Shown here one piece after another: positions 1 through 7,907 of a stretch of 64,000 bases of DNA. The translations under genes and the position numbers were made by a program. Within the stretch, counting starts at the first letter, position 1. Each line of letters starts with the position of its first letter. The notes below the pieces were generated by a model that did not search any database, was not told the origin of the DNA, and saw nothing but the letters and a program-made list of their open reading frames with translations. Source of the stretch: UBA2705 sp963977105 (GTDB lineage Bacteria > Pseudomonadota > Alphaproteobacteria > Micavibrionales > Micavibrionaceae); the NCBI GenBank assembly GCA_963977105.1, contig CAXBNI010000004.1:1-64000 (forward strand). Direction: 5' to 3'.

Positions 1-668
1 CTGCGGCACAAGCCGAGTTAGAAGCACAGGCACAGGCCGAAGCTGAAGCAGCGGCACAAGCGGAGTTAGAAGCACAGGCTCAGGCCGAAGCTGAAGCAGC
101 GGCACAAGCCGAGCTCGAAGCACAAGCTCAGGCCGAAGCGGAGGCTGCGGCACAAGCCGAGTTAGAAGCACAAGCTCAGGCCGAAGCGGAGGCTGCGGCA
201 CAAGCCGAGTTAGAAGCACAGGCACAGGCCGAAGCTGAAGCAGCGGCGCAAGCGGAGTTAGAAGCACAGGCACAGGCCGAAGCTGAAGCAGCGGCACAAG
301 CGGAGCTCGAAGCGCAGGCACAGGCCGAAGCGGAGGCTGCGGCACAAGCCGAGCTCGAAGCACAAGCTCAGGCAGAAGCACAGGCTGCGGCACAAGCCGA
401 GCTCGAAGCGCAGGCACAGGCCGAAGCTGAAGCAGCGGCACAAGCCGAGCTCGAAGCGCAGGCACAGGCCGAAGCACAGGCTGCGGCACAAGCGGAGCTC
501 GAAGCACAAGCACAGGCCGAAGCTGAAGCAGCGGCGCAAGCGGAGTTAGAAGCACAGGCTCAGGCCGAAGCAGAGGCTGCGGCGCAAGCGGAGTTAGAAG
601 CACAGGCTCAGGCCGAAGCAGAGGCTGCGGCGCAAGCCGAGCTCGAAGCACAGGCACAGGCCGAAGCG
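1..668 (+). repeat. Tandem 48-bp repeat, 14 units, coding
   Basis: Fourteen consecutive units have an exact 48-base period: the GAG-TTA or GAG-CTC marker recurs at 15, 63, 111, 159, 207, 255, 303, 351, 399, 447, 495, 543, 591 and 639. Each unit encodes the 16 residues AAQAELEAQAQAEAEA, with rare E-to-Q changes. Units differ mainly at synonymous positions (tta/ctc, gct-gaa-gca/gcg-gag-gct), in blocks that recur in different order. The array runs off the left edge, so its total copy number is unknown. The encoded segment has no proline or glycine and should form one long helix or coiled coil. Confidence 0.97.
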
Positions 669-1196
669 GGCGTTGCTTTAAACGGTACGAACGGCAAAGA
701 CGTTTTGATTGGCGGCGAGGGCAATGACATTCTCTCTGGCGGCAATGGTAAAGATGATTTAACCGGCGGTGGCGGTGATGATGTTCTTTACGGCGGCAGA
801 GGCAAAGACACAGCGCGCTTTAGTGGTGACTTTGAGGATTACCGCATCACGACAAATGATGACGGGAGTTATCAAATTGCTGACGGCGTTGAAGGTCGCG
901 ACGGCACAGACACTATTTTAGACATTGAGTTTGCGGAATTTAATGGAAGTATGCACGATGTTGGCGGCCGGGATTGGCTCAGCGCAACCGAAGAATCGGG
1001 CAGCGAATCAATGATGAATATGGACGCGCTGCAAAGCGGAGACTGGCTAGCTGAAGTGACGAAAGATTCTGATGATATTGACAGCGATGAGACGCTTGCA
1101 CAAGGTCAAGATAATAGCGATGACGGTTTAGTCGTTGATATTGCTGATATGACGCCAGAAGCTGCCGAGCAAAATAACGATAATTTCTGCGGATAA
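1..1196 (+). CDS. RTX-type secreted protein, 3' end (partial)
   Basis: This is the C-terminal part of a large protein whose start lies left of the window; the open frame begins at base 3 and stops with TAA at 1194-1196. About 222 visible residues are the 16-residue Ala/Gln/Glu repeats. They are followed by five glycine-rich calcium-binding nonapeptides (GTNGKDVLI, GGEGNDILS, GGNGKDDLT, GGGGDDVLY, GGRGKDTAR; bases 684-818), then the F-S-G-D-F-x-D-Y ... D-G-T-D-T-I-L-D-I-E-F motif usual just after RTX blocks, and an acidic tail. RTX repeats near the C-terminus are typical of type I secretion substrates, and the next three genes encode such an exporter, so this is probably its cargo (inference). 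The function could be adhesive or filamentous; no enzymatic domain is visible. Confidence 0.9.
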   Translation, partial: AAQAELEAQAQAEAEAAAQAELEAQAQAEAEAAAQAELEAQAQAEAEAAAQAELEAQAQAEAEAAAQAELEAQAQAEAEAAAQAELEAQAQAEAEAAAQAELEAQAQAEAEAAAQAELEAQAQAEAQAAAQAELEAQAQAEAEAAAQAELEAQAQAEAQAAAQAELEAQAQAEAEAAAQAELEAQAQAEAEAAAQAELEAQAQAEAEAAAQAELEAQAQAEAGVALNGTNGKDVLIGGEGNDILSGGNGKDDLTGGGGDDVLYGGRGKDTARFSGDFEDYRITTNDDGSYQIADGVEGRDGTDTILDIEFAEFNGSMHDVGGRDWLSATEESGSESMMNMDALQSGDWLAEVTKDSDDIDSDETLAQGQDNSDDGLVVDIADMTPEAAEQNNDNFCG

Positions 1197-1302
1197 ATCC
1201 AACAACGGGCAATTGATATTTTCACAACTATAAATTATAGGCTTTTTCCTGTATCCTGTCGGGGTGGTATATTTTATCCGGCACAAGAAAGGTCTGTGTG
1301 CA

Positions 1303-3042
1303 ATGCAAACAAATGATGATAAAAACAAAGCTGGTATGCGTGCGCATAGCGGCATTGGAGGACGTATGTTCTTAAAAGGAGCAGATATCCTTATTTTGAT
1401 TTTTGCGAGTTTGATTATCAACCTTTTTGCGCTGGCTGTACCGTTGGTGACGCTGCAAGTTTATGACCGCATTCTTTCCTTTCAAAGCGAAGGCACGCTG
1501 CAAGTCCTTTGCGCGGGCGTGTTTGTTGTTGTTGTGCTTGATATTTTTATCCGCGGCAGTCGCTCGTCAATGATTGGCTGGGCAAGCGCACGTTTTGAAC
1601 ATAAAGCCTATATGCGCACCCTCACCCATTTGTTAAGCGCGAATTTAACGGATGTAAAAAAGTTTTCTTATGGTGAACAGCTGCACAAATTAAGCGCGAT
1701 TGCCAAGTTAAAAGGTTTTTATAGCGGACAGTCCCTCATCAACCTCATAGACCTCCCTTTTGTCGCTATATTTATAGGGTTTATTGCTTATATTGCAGGC
1801 GCACTGGTTATTGTGCCCTTGGTTCTGCTCACACTGTTTACGCTCTACGCGATATCGCTTGGTCGCAGCATGAAAAAAACGCTTGAACTGCGTAATGCTG
1901 ATGATGATAGCCGCACCAACTTTACATCTGAAATTTTAGACAAAGTTCATACTGTAAAAATGCTCGGTATGGAGGAATCTTGCGGACGTTATCATGACGC
2001 TTTGCAAGGGCAGAACATTTATGAATCCCATGCCCTAAATGCTAAAAACGCACAGAGCTATAATGCGTCGAGTCTGTTCACACAAATCATGATGGTTTCG
2101 ATGATTACCGTCGGCGCTGTCATGGCGTTAGATGGGCAAATCACAATGGGTGTTTTGATTGCCTGTGTCTTGCTTTCTGGTCGTATTATGCAGCCTTTAC
2201 AGCGTGCGTTGTTGTTTTGGGTGTCTTTTCAAGAATACCGTTTAGCCAAAGAGAAAATTGACGAGCTGTTTGTTTTACCGATGCCTGCAAAAATTAATCA
2301 GGCAGAACTTAAAGCGCCGCGCGGCAAGCTTGAAATCAAAAATCTAGAGTTTTCTTATAATGACAGCTCATCATCCGTTTTTGATGGTCTAAGCCTTAGT
2401 TTAAAATCGGGCAAAGCAATATCACTCGGCGGCTTTCCGGGGGATGGGAAATCAACTTTAATGAAACTCATTGCAGGCTTACACCCGCCAGATAAAGGCC
2501 AAATTTTAATTGATGGCATGGACGCATCCGCGATCCCACCCAGTGACATTGCAAAATATGTTGGCTATTTATCGCCGCAGGCTGAGATTTTCCAAGGCAC
2601 CATTATGGACAACCTTACTGGTTTTAGAACAGAGCGAGAAGATGAAGCCAGAGAAATGGCGAACTATCTGGGCATTGACCGCGTGGTATCCAAGCTTTCT
2701 CACGGTTACCAGACGGAGCTTTTTGATGGCCCTGCCGACCCCTTAACCCCTGGTATGAAGCAACGTATTTCTATTGCACGGGTTTTGGTCAACCGTCCGC
2801 GTATTCTGTTGTTTGATTATGCCGATAAGTCACTCGACCGTGAAGGCTATAACCATTTATTTAAGCTCTTGGGGCAATTAAAAGGGCAAGCAACAATGAT
2901 TTTAGCCTCTAATGACCGTAACATTGTGCATTTAGCCGAAGATGAATATGTACTAGAACACGGCAAGCTGATCGCAATGGACGTCAGCAGCTTTAGCAAA
3001 AACAGCAACCTTGCCCAACCATTGAAGGAGCTGCGTAAATGA
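1303..3042 (+). CDS. Type I secretion ABC subunit, degenerate ATPase site
   Basis: A fused membrane/ATPase protein of the PrtD/LapB-like type I secretion class, 579 residues. Residues about 20-300 hold the membrane domain, with the family-typical Q-V-Y-D-R segment after the first helix; the ATPase follows. Walker A is intact (GGFPGDGKST). The signature LSGGQ is replaced by LTPGM, the Walker B aspartate (about residue 505) is followed by Tyr in place of the catalytic Glu (LLFDYADKSLD), and the H-switch His is Asn (ASND). Such a subunit would probably need a partner for hydrolysis, and a second ABC gene overlaps it by 4 bases. I chose ATG 1303, with AAAGG upstream, over an in-frame GTG at 1264. 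A weak promoter, TTGATA-N16-TTATAG at 1213-1240, may precede it. Confidence 0.88.
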   Translation: MQTNDDKNKAGMRAHSGIGGRMFLKGADILILIFASLIINLFALAVPLVTLQVYDRILSFQSEGTLQVLCAGVFVVVVLDIFIRGSRSSMIGWASARFEHKAYMRTLTHLLSANLTDVKKFSYGEQLHKLSAIAKLKGFYSGQSLINLIDLPFVAIFIGFIAYIAGALVIVPLVLLTLFTLYAISLGRSMKKTLELRNADDDSRTNFTSEILDKVHTVKMLGMEESCGRYHDALQGQNIYESHALNAKNAQSYNASSLFTQIMMVSMITVGAVMALDGQITMGVLIACVLLSGRIMQPLQRALLFWVSFQEYRLAKEKIDELFVLPMPAKINQAELKAPRGKLEIKNLEFSYNDSSSSVFDGLSLSLKSGKAISLGGFPGDGKSTLMKLIAGLHPPDKGQILIDGMDASAIPPSDIAKYVGYLSPQAEIFQGTIMDNLTGFRTEREDEAREMANYLGIDRVVSKLSHGYQTELFDGPADPLTPGMKQRISIARVLVNRPRILLFDYADKSLDREGYNHLFKLLGQLKGQATMILASNDRNIVHLAEDEYVLEHGKLIAMDVSSFSKNSNLAQPLKELRK

Positions 3043-5132
3043 GCCAAACAAGAACAATGGATGTCAATGTTGGGAGCTATCTAAAACGCCGTTTTAGTCG
3101 TCAGGGCGAACAAACAGAGCAGGCAGGGAATTACGCACCCTTTCTCTTAAAGTTGCTTGAAACATTAAATTGGCGCGGCGATGTAAAGGCCGTCCGCGAC
3201 GCATTGCCACTTTATCAAGACCGTATCGGTTTTACTGATTTTTTGAATGCTGTGTCGTATTTAGGCTATGCGCCAAAAATAATGAAGACCCGCAAAGATA
3301 GAATTAACCCTGACATGCTGCCGTGCTTATTTGTACCAACCGGCAGCCGCTATGGTGAGATTATTTATGATACGCAAGGCTTAAGCAAAGGCCGCGGCAC
3401 AGCTTATGTGTTTAAGGCCAATACAGAAAAAACAGATGTCATTCCTGATAAAACAATATCAGCATCTGGGCTTAAATGGTTTGCGCGGCTCTTATATCGC
3501 TTTAAAGCCGTATTTTGGCAAGTTTTCACCGCTTCATTGGTGATCAACCTTCTCGCTCTTGTCACACCGCTCTTTATGATGAGCGTCTATGACAAAGTTA
3601 TTGGCGCGCACTCGCCTGCGACGCTGCATTATCTTGTAGCTGGCGTATTATTAGCTGTTGGCGTTGAGTTTGCTTTGCGCTTTTTGCGCTCGCGCAGCCT
3701 GTCATGGTTTGGTGCACGCATTGACTATATTGTTAGCAGCGCGATTTTGGCGCGTATTTTGGCGCTGCCCGCAAGCTATACAGAGCGTGCTTCAGTCGCA
3801 GCGCAGCTTTCGCGTTTAAAAGCCTTTGAATCGGTCCGAGAATTCTTTACTGGCCCTTTATTCCTCTCGTTTGTTGAGTTCCCGTTCACGCTTATTCTAC
3901 TGGCAGCGATTGCCATCTTAGCAGGCCCGCTCGTCTTTATACCGCTGATCATTGCGGGACTTTATATGGTTTTATTATTCGTGATGCGTCCAAAGCTCAA
4001 GGCTCTGACAGCACGCATGGCCACCGCGAATGCCGAACGTCAAAACATGAATATCGAAACACTTGGCAAGCAAGAAACGCTCCGTAATGCCGGCGGCTAT
4101 AGCGCGTGGTTAAGCCGCTATGAAAAAATCAACGCCGAGGCTTCATTGGCTGGCTATCGTTACAATCAAGCTGTATCTTTTATCGACACGCTCGCACAGG
4201 GCTTAAGCATTCTTGGCGGGGTCGCGATGATTTATTTCGGCGTTGAGCGCATATGGGACGGCTATATGAGCATGGGTGCAATGATCGCTATTCTCATTTT
4301 GACATGGCGCACCTTGTCACCGCTGCAAACGGCCTGTACCGCTTTGCCGCGCTTAGATCAGGTGAAGCGTAATATCGAGCAAATCAACCGCTTAATGGAC
4401 ATTGCACCTGAACGTGATGCCTATGTTGTTGGCAAAGACTTACCTGAATTTAGTGGTGAAATCGAATTTTATAATGTTGGGCTACGTTACAGCAAAGATG
4501 CTGACCCCGTATATGCAGGGTTATCCTTTAAGGTGCAGCCGGGTCAATTGGTCAGCATTATCGGTGCGAACAGTACGGGTAAATCCACAACCTTAAAATT
4601 AATTAGCGGCCTGTATCACCCGCAAGCTGGCTCTATCCGCCTTGATGGCGTTGACATTCGCCAAATTGACCCCATGCGTTTGCGACAAAACATCGCATAT
4701 GTCGGGCAAGAACCCGATTTCTTTGGCCTGAGCCTTGCGGACAATATGCGTCTTGTTAAGCCAGATGCGACAATTGCTGAAATTAAGGATGCGCTCAACA
4801 AAGCCGGTTTAAGTGAATGGCTAGAAGCACTGCCGCATAACTTACAAACTGTACTTGGTCATGGCGGCGCAAGCGTACAAAGCTCTTTGAGCCCGCAGCT
4901 TTCTTTAGCGCGGACTTACCTGCAAGACGCTAAAATCATGCTGATTGATGAGCTACCATATGAATTTTTAAACAGTAAAGCTGGTGATGATTTTTATAAA
5001 TTTTTAAAAAACGCCAAAGGCAAACGCACGATTTTATATATTAGTTACCGCAAAGATTACATTGATTTGGCTGACAAAACGATCCAGCTTTATCAAGATG
5101 CTCGCCCGCAAGTGAAGGATAATAAGGAATGA
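3039..5132 (+). CDS. Type I secretion ABC subunit with N-terminal domain
   Basis: Second ABC exporter subunit, 697 residues, starting in a 4-base ATGA overlap with the previous stop, so translation is probably coupled. Residues 1-145 form an extra cytosolic N-terminal domain at the place of the C39-peptidase-like domain of HlyB-type exporters; I see no catalytic Cys-His arrangement, so it would be a substrate-docking domain rather than a protease. The membrane domain covers about 155-430 and the ATPase about 460-690. Walker A is GANSTGKST and Walker B keeps its glutamate (IMLIDEL). The signature region reads VQSSLSPQLSLAR, not a recognisable LSGGQ, and the H-switch His is Tyr (ISYR). It likely forms a heterodimer with the preceding subunit to export the RTX protein. 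Confidence 0.88.
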   Translation: MSQTRTMDVNVGSYLKRRFSRQGEQTEQAGNYAPFLLKLLETLNWRGDVKAVRDALPLYQDRIGFTDFLNAVSYLGYAPKIMKTRKDRINPDMLPCLFVPTGSRYGEIIYDTQGLSKGRGTAYVFKANTEKTDVIPDKTISASGLKWFARLLYRFKAVFWQVFTASLVINLLALVTPLFMMSVYDKVIGAHSPATLHYLVAGVLLAVGVEFALRFLRSRSLSWFGARIDYIVSSAILARILALPASYTERASVAAQLSRLKAFESVREFFTGPLFLSFVEFPFTLILLAAIAILAGPLVFIPLIIAGLYMVLLFVMRPKLKALTARMATANAERQNMNIETLGKQETLRNAGGYSAWLSRYEKINAEASLAGYRYNQAVSFIDTLAQGLSILGGVAMIYFGVERIWDGYMSMGAMIAILILTWRTLSPLQTACTALPRLDQVKRNIEQINRLMDIAPERDAYVVGKDLPEFSGEIEFYNVGLRYSKDADPVYAGLSFKVQPGQLVSIIGANSTGKSTTLKLISGLYHPQAGSIRLDGVDIRQIDPMRLRQNIAYVGQEPDFFGLSLADNMRLVKPDATIAEIKDALNKAGLSEWLEALPHNLQTVLGHGGASVQSSLSPQLSLARTYLQDAKIMLIDELPYEFLNSKAGDDFYKFLKNAKGKRTILYISYRKDYIDLADKTIQLYQDARPQVKDNKE

Positions 5133-6469
5133 ATGACACAACAGACAAACAGACAATTGACACCGGAAAAGACTTAAATGATCTCACCCGCAGTGTCTTA
5201 TATGAAGAAGTCCCCAATCAAAATCTGATGCGCTTAACAGCCTTGATTATTGGGGTCGGATTTATGTTGTTTCTTGCTTGGGCAAGCGTCACGAATGTTA
5301 ATGAAGTTGCGCGCGCAAAAGGTGAAATTATTCCGAGCGGCTATGCACAATTAGTCCAGCATTTAGAAGGTGGCATTATCGCAGAAATTCTTGTCGAGGA
5401 AGGTGACCTCGTCGAGGCTGGACAGGTATTGGTACTGATGGGCGGGATTGGCGCACAAGAAGACTACGCAGGCCTTGGTGGACGCCAGAACAGTCTACAA
5501 TTACAGGCAGAACGTCTGCGCGCCTTGGCGTATGACAAAGAACCAGACTTTGCAGCCCTTGCGGATGGCGATGAAAACGCGATTGCTTATCAGCAGCGCA
5601 TTTTGGATACGGCGCGGCAAGCCAGCGCTTCTGAGCGTAAAGTCCTTGAAGACCAACTGGCACAAAAAAGAGAAATGATTATCCGTTTGCGCTCTGAACT
5701 AAGCACCGCGCAAAATGAATTAAAGTCAGGCCGCGAATTACTCGCGATGAAAAGGGATGTCGAAAAACGCGGCTCCGTTTCAAGAACAGACCTGATTGAG
5801 AGCGAACGCGATGTCAACCGCTTAGAAGGCGATGTGCGTTCTATAGAATCGCAAATATCCGAAGGCCAGAACGCGATTAGTGAGTATGAGAACCGTTTAA
5901 CGACAGCAAGCGTACGTAACCGTGACCAAGCGCTACAAGAGCTGGAAGAGGTTGAAACCCAAATTGCACAGAACACAGAAACGCTTGGCAAGCTGGAAGG
6001 TCGCGTTGAGCGCATGACTGTCCGTGCGCCAGTACGGGGCATTATCCAAGAGTTAAAAGTCAATACCGTCGGCGGCGTGATCGGCGCGGGTCAGCCTATT
6101 ATGGAGATTGTTCCTCTGGATCGTACCTTAATTGTCGAAGCCCACGTCGCGCCTCGCGATATTGGTAATTTACAGGTTCATCAAATCGCACGCGTAAAAG
6201 TTAGCGCCTTTGATTTCTCACGCTACGGCGTAATTGAAGGGACGTTAGATTTTCTTTCTGCGACCACATTCATTGATGATAACGGGGAAAGTTTTTATAA
6301 AGGTCGTATCACGTTAGATCAGAACCACGTTGGCCCGAACCCAGATAAAAACCTGATACTTCCTGGTATGACCGTTGAAGCGGACGTTGTTACGGGGCAG
6401 AAAACAGTCCTCGCTTATTTATTGAAACCTGTCCACACGTCGCTTAGCTCGGCGTTCAGAGAAAGGTAG
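5129..6469 (+). CDS. HlyD-family type I secretion membrane fusion protein
   Basis: Periplasmic adaptor joining the inner-membrane ABC exporter to an outer-membrane channel, 446 residues. One transmembrane helix lies at about 37-57 after a short cytosolic tail. It is followed by half of a lipoyl-like domain (GGIIAEILVEEGD), a long coiled-coil hairpin at about 160-290, the second lipoyl half (VRAPVRGIIQ) and a beta-barrel end. It starts in a 4-base overlap with the upstream ABC gene. No TolC-type outer-membrane gene belongs to this operon; the only one in the window sits in the distant czc operon, so the channel is presumably encoded elsewhere. Confidence 0.93.
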   Translation: MNDTTDKQTIDTGKDLNDLTRSVLYEEVPNQNLMRLTALIIGVGFMLFLAWASVTNVNEVARAKGEIIPSGYAQLVQHLEGGIIAEILVEEGDLVEAGQVLVLMGGIGAQEDYAGLGGRQNSLQLQAERLRALAYDKEPDFAALADGDENAIAYQQRILDTARQASASERKVLEDQLAQKREMIIRLRSELSTAQNELKSGRELLAMKRDVEKRGSVSRTDLIESERDVNRLEGDVRSIESQISEGQNAISEYENRLTTASVRNRDQALQELEEVETQIAQNTETLGKLEGRVERMTVRAPVRGIIQELKVNTVGGVIGAGQPIMEIVPLDRTLIVEAHVAPRDIGNLQVHQIARVKVSAFDFSRYGVIEGTLDFLSATTFIDDNGESFYKGRITLDQNHVGPNPDKNLILPGMTVEADVVTGQKTVLAYLLKPVHTSLSSAFRER

Positions 6470-6474
6470 CGGTT

Positions 6475-7419
6475 ATGAATGATCTACCCCCCCCAAATGA
6501 GGCACAAAACAACGCAAAAGGCTGTATCCTCGCGGTTGAAGATGACGCGACGTCACTTGTCATCATGGTGTCGTTGCTAGAAGAGCTTGGCTATGAAACG
6601 CTGCAAGCAGAAAATGGCCGTGAGGCCCTAGAAGTGCTTGAGCGCGAAGCCGCGCGGATCGACGCGATTGTCCTTGATAAGGCAATGCCAGAAATGGATG
6701 GTTTAGAAGTTGTCGACGCGTTAAAAGACACGCCGCAAATGCGTCATATCCCGATTGTCATGGTCACAGGGTCAAAGTCAGCTGATGAAGTTAAAGAAGG
6801 TATTGACGCAGGGGTGTTTTATTACCTTGTTAAGCCGTTCGAAGACGATGTTTTTGAATCAGTTGTGACCTCAGCAATGCGTGAAGCCAACCGCAGAAAA
6901 GCGTTGAAGTCTGAACTACACAAACATCAAGCCAGTTTTGGCTTTATTGATAAAGCTGAGTTTACCATTAGCACATTGGACGAAGCCGAAGACTTGGCTT
7001 GCTTTATCGCCAATTGTTTTCCAAATCCAGACACCGCTTTAGCAGGCCTCTCAAGCCTACTTGTCAATGCGATTGAGCATGGTAATTTGGAAATTGGCTA
7101 TGAAATGAAGTCAGAGCTGTTACGGGACAGAAACTGGCATGATGAAGTAGATACACGCCAAAGCAGAAACGCGCATAAGGACCAGAAAGTACATGTCACC
7201 TTATTCCAAAATGACGACGAAACACGCGTCACAATTCGCGATGAAGGCGGCGGCTTCACTTGGCAAGATTATATGGAGATTGACCCCTCACGCGCGCTGC
7301 ACACTCACGGGCGCGGCATTGCCCAAGCCAATAAAATTAGCTTTGATGAATTGATCTATAATAAAAAAGGCAACGAAGTCACGGCCATTTCCAAAAAGGG
7401 TTCTGGCATTGTCTGGTAG
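6475..7419 (+). CDS. Receiver domain fused to RsbW-like HATPase
   Basis: A 314-residue two-domain signalling protein lying 5 bases after the secretion adaptor, so in the same operon. Residues 16-135 form a receiver with the phospho-acceptor Asp68 (VLDKAMPEMDG), acidic residues D23/D24 and a late Lys-Pro (LVKPF). Residues about 165-314 form a HATPase_c_2-type ATP-binding domain: an N-box-like LLVNAIEHGN, a G1-like DEGGGF and a G2-like HGRGI. There is no HisKA dimerisation domain or phospho-accepting His, so it is not a classical sensor kinase; the closest idea is an RsbW-like serine kinase or anti-sigma module gated by phosphorylation. No STAS partner is visible in the window. It probably controls the T1SS or its cargo (inference). 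Confidence 0.85.
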   Translation: MNDLPPPNEAQNNAKGCILAVEDDATSLVIMVSLLEELGYETLQAENGREALEVLEREAARIDAIVLDKAMPEMDGLEVVDALKDTPQMRHIPIVMVTGSKSADEVKEGIDAGVFYYLVKPFEDDVFESVVTSAMREANRRKALKSELHKHQASFGFIDKAEFTISTLDEAEDLACFIANCFPNPDTALAGLSSLLVNAIEHGNLEIGYEMKSELLRDRNWHDEVDTRQSRNAHKDQKVHVTLFQNDDETRVTIRDEGGGFTWQDYMEIDPSRALHTHGRGIAQANKISFDELIYNKKGNEVTAISKKGSGIVW

Positions 7420-7452
7420 AAATAATAATCGAGATAAGAGGTTACCAATCAT

Positions 7453-7806
7453 ATGTCTATGATTGATCAAGAAGTTTTTTCAGAACTTAAAGCGCATATG
7501 CAGAATAGTTTTCCAATGCTACTGGAAATTTATTTGCGTGACGCCGAAAAGTATATGAACTGCATTGAGCATAATATGGCAGCGGGAGATTGGGGCGAGA
7601 TCATTATCGCGGCGCATAGCTTCAGATCAGCGAGCGGCTCACTGGGCATTATCGAGCTCAGCGACAAAGCAGGAAAGATCGAGTTTGATTCAATCGCATT
7701 CAAAGATAAAAATGATCAGAACTTTGAAAAAATCAGAGCTGATTTTAATGCCATGAAAAACCTTTTTGCTGCCGTAGAAGGTGATTTACGCGCCGAATTA
7801 GACTAA
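7453..7806 (+). CDS. Hpt-domain histidine phosphotransfer protein
   Basis: A 117-residue stand-alone Hpt protein. The phospho-accepting histidine is His55 in AAHSFRSASGSLG, corresponding to the H-x-L-K-G-S-A motif of Hpt domains, within an all-helical protein. It lies 33 bases behind the receiver-HATPase gene and ahead of a strong terminator, so it is the last gene of the secretion operon. The likely role is to pass phosphoryl groups from an unlinked hybrid kinase to the receiver of the neighbouring gene (inference from adjacency). ATG 7453 is preceded by AAGAGG; a second ATG two codons later is also possible. Confidence 0.87.
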   Translation: MSMIDQEVFSELKAHMQNSFPMLLEIYLRDAEKYMNCIEHNMAAGDWGEIIIAAHSFRSASGSLGIIELSDKAGKIEFDSIAFKDKNDQNFEKIRADFNAMKNLFAAVEGDLRAELD

Positions 7807-7856
7807 TGCCCGTACCTTGCGGCCTTCCCCTCCCCCAACAACATTCCCTTGCGCAT

Positions 7857-7884
7857 AAAAAAGCCCCAATAAAGGGGCTTTTAT
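7857..7884. terminator. Bidirectional terminator
   Basis: Hairpin AAGCCCC / GGGGCTT (7861-7867 with 7874-7880) with T-runs on both strands. It lies between the convergent secretion operon and the TPS transporter gene. Confidence 0.9.
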
Positions 7885-7907
7885 AAATTGTGGAAATTTA
7901 GCGCGTT

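Noticed and set aside
258..539. Minus-strand ORF in the 48-bp array
   Set aside because: Shadow of a repetitive, stop-poor sequence; Leu/Cys/Phe-rich reverse complement of the Ala/Gln/Glu repeats.
1..668. CRISPR-like regular spacing
   Set aside because: Units are adjacent with no unique spacers and stay in one open reading frame; they are a coding tandem repeat.
5590..6063. 157-codon minus-strand ORF
   Set aside because: Antisense to the HlyD coiled-coil region, whose repetitive codons avoid stops on the other strand.
6475..7419. Calling the receiver-HATPase a histidine kinase
   Set aside because: It has no HisKA-type dimerisation helix or phospho-accepting histidine motif before the ATPase domain.
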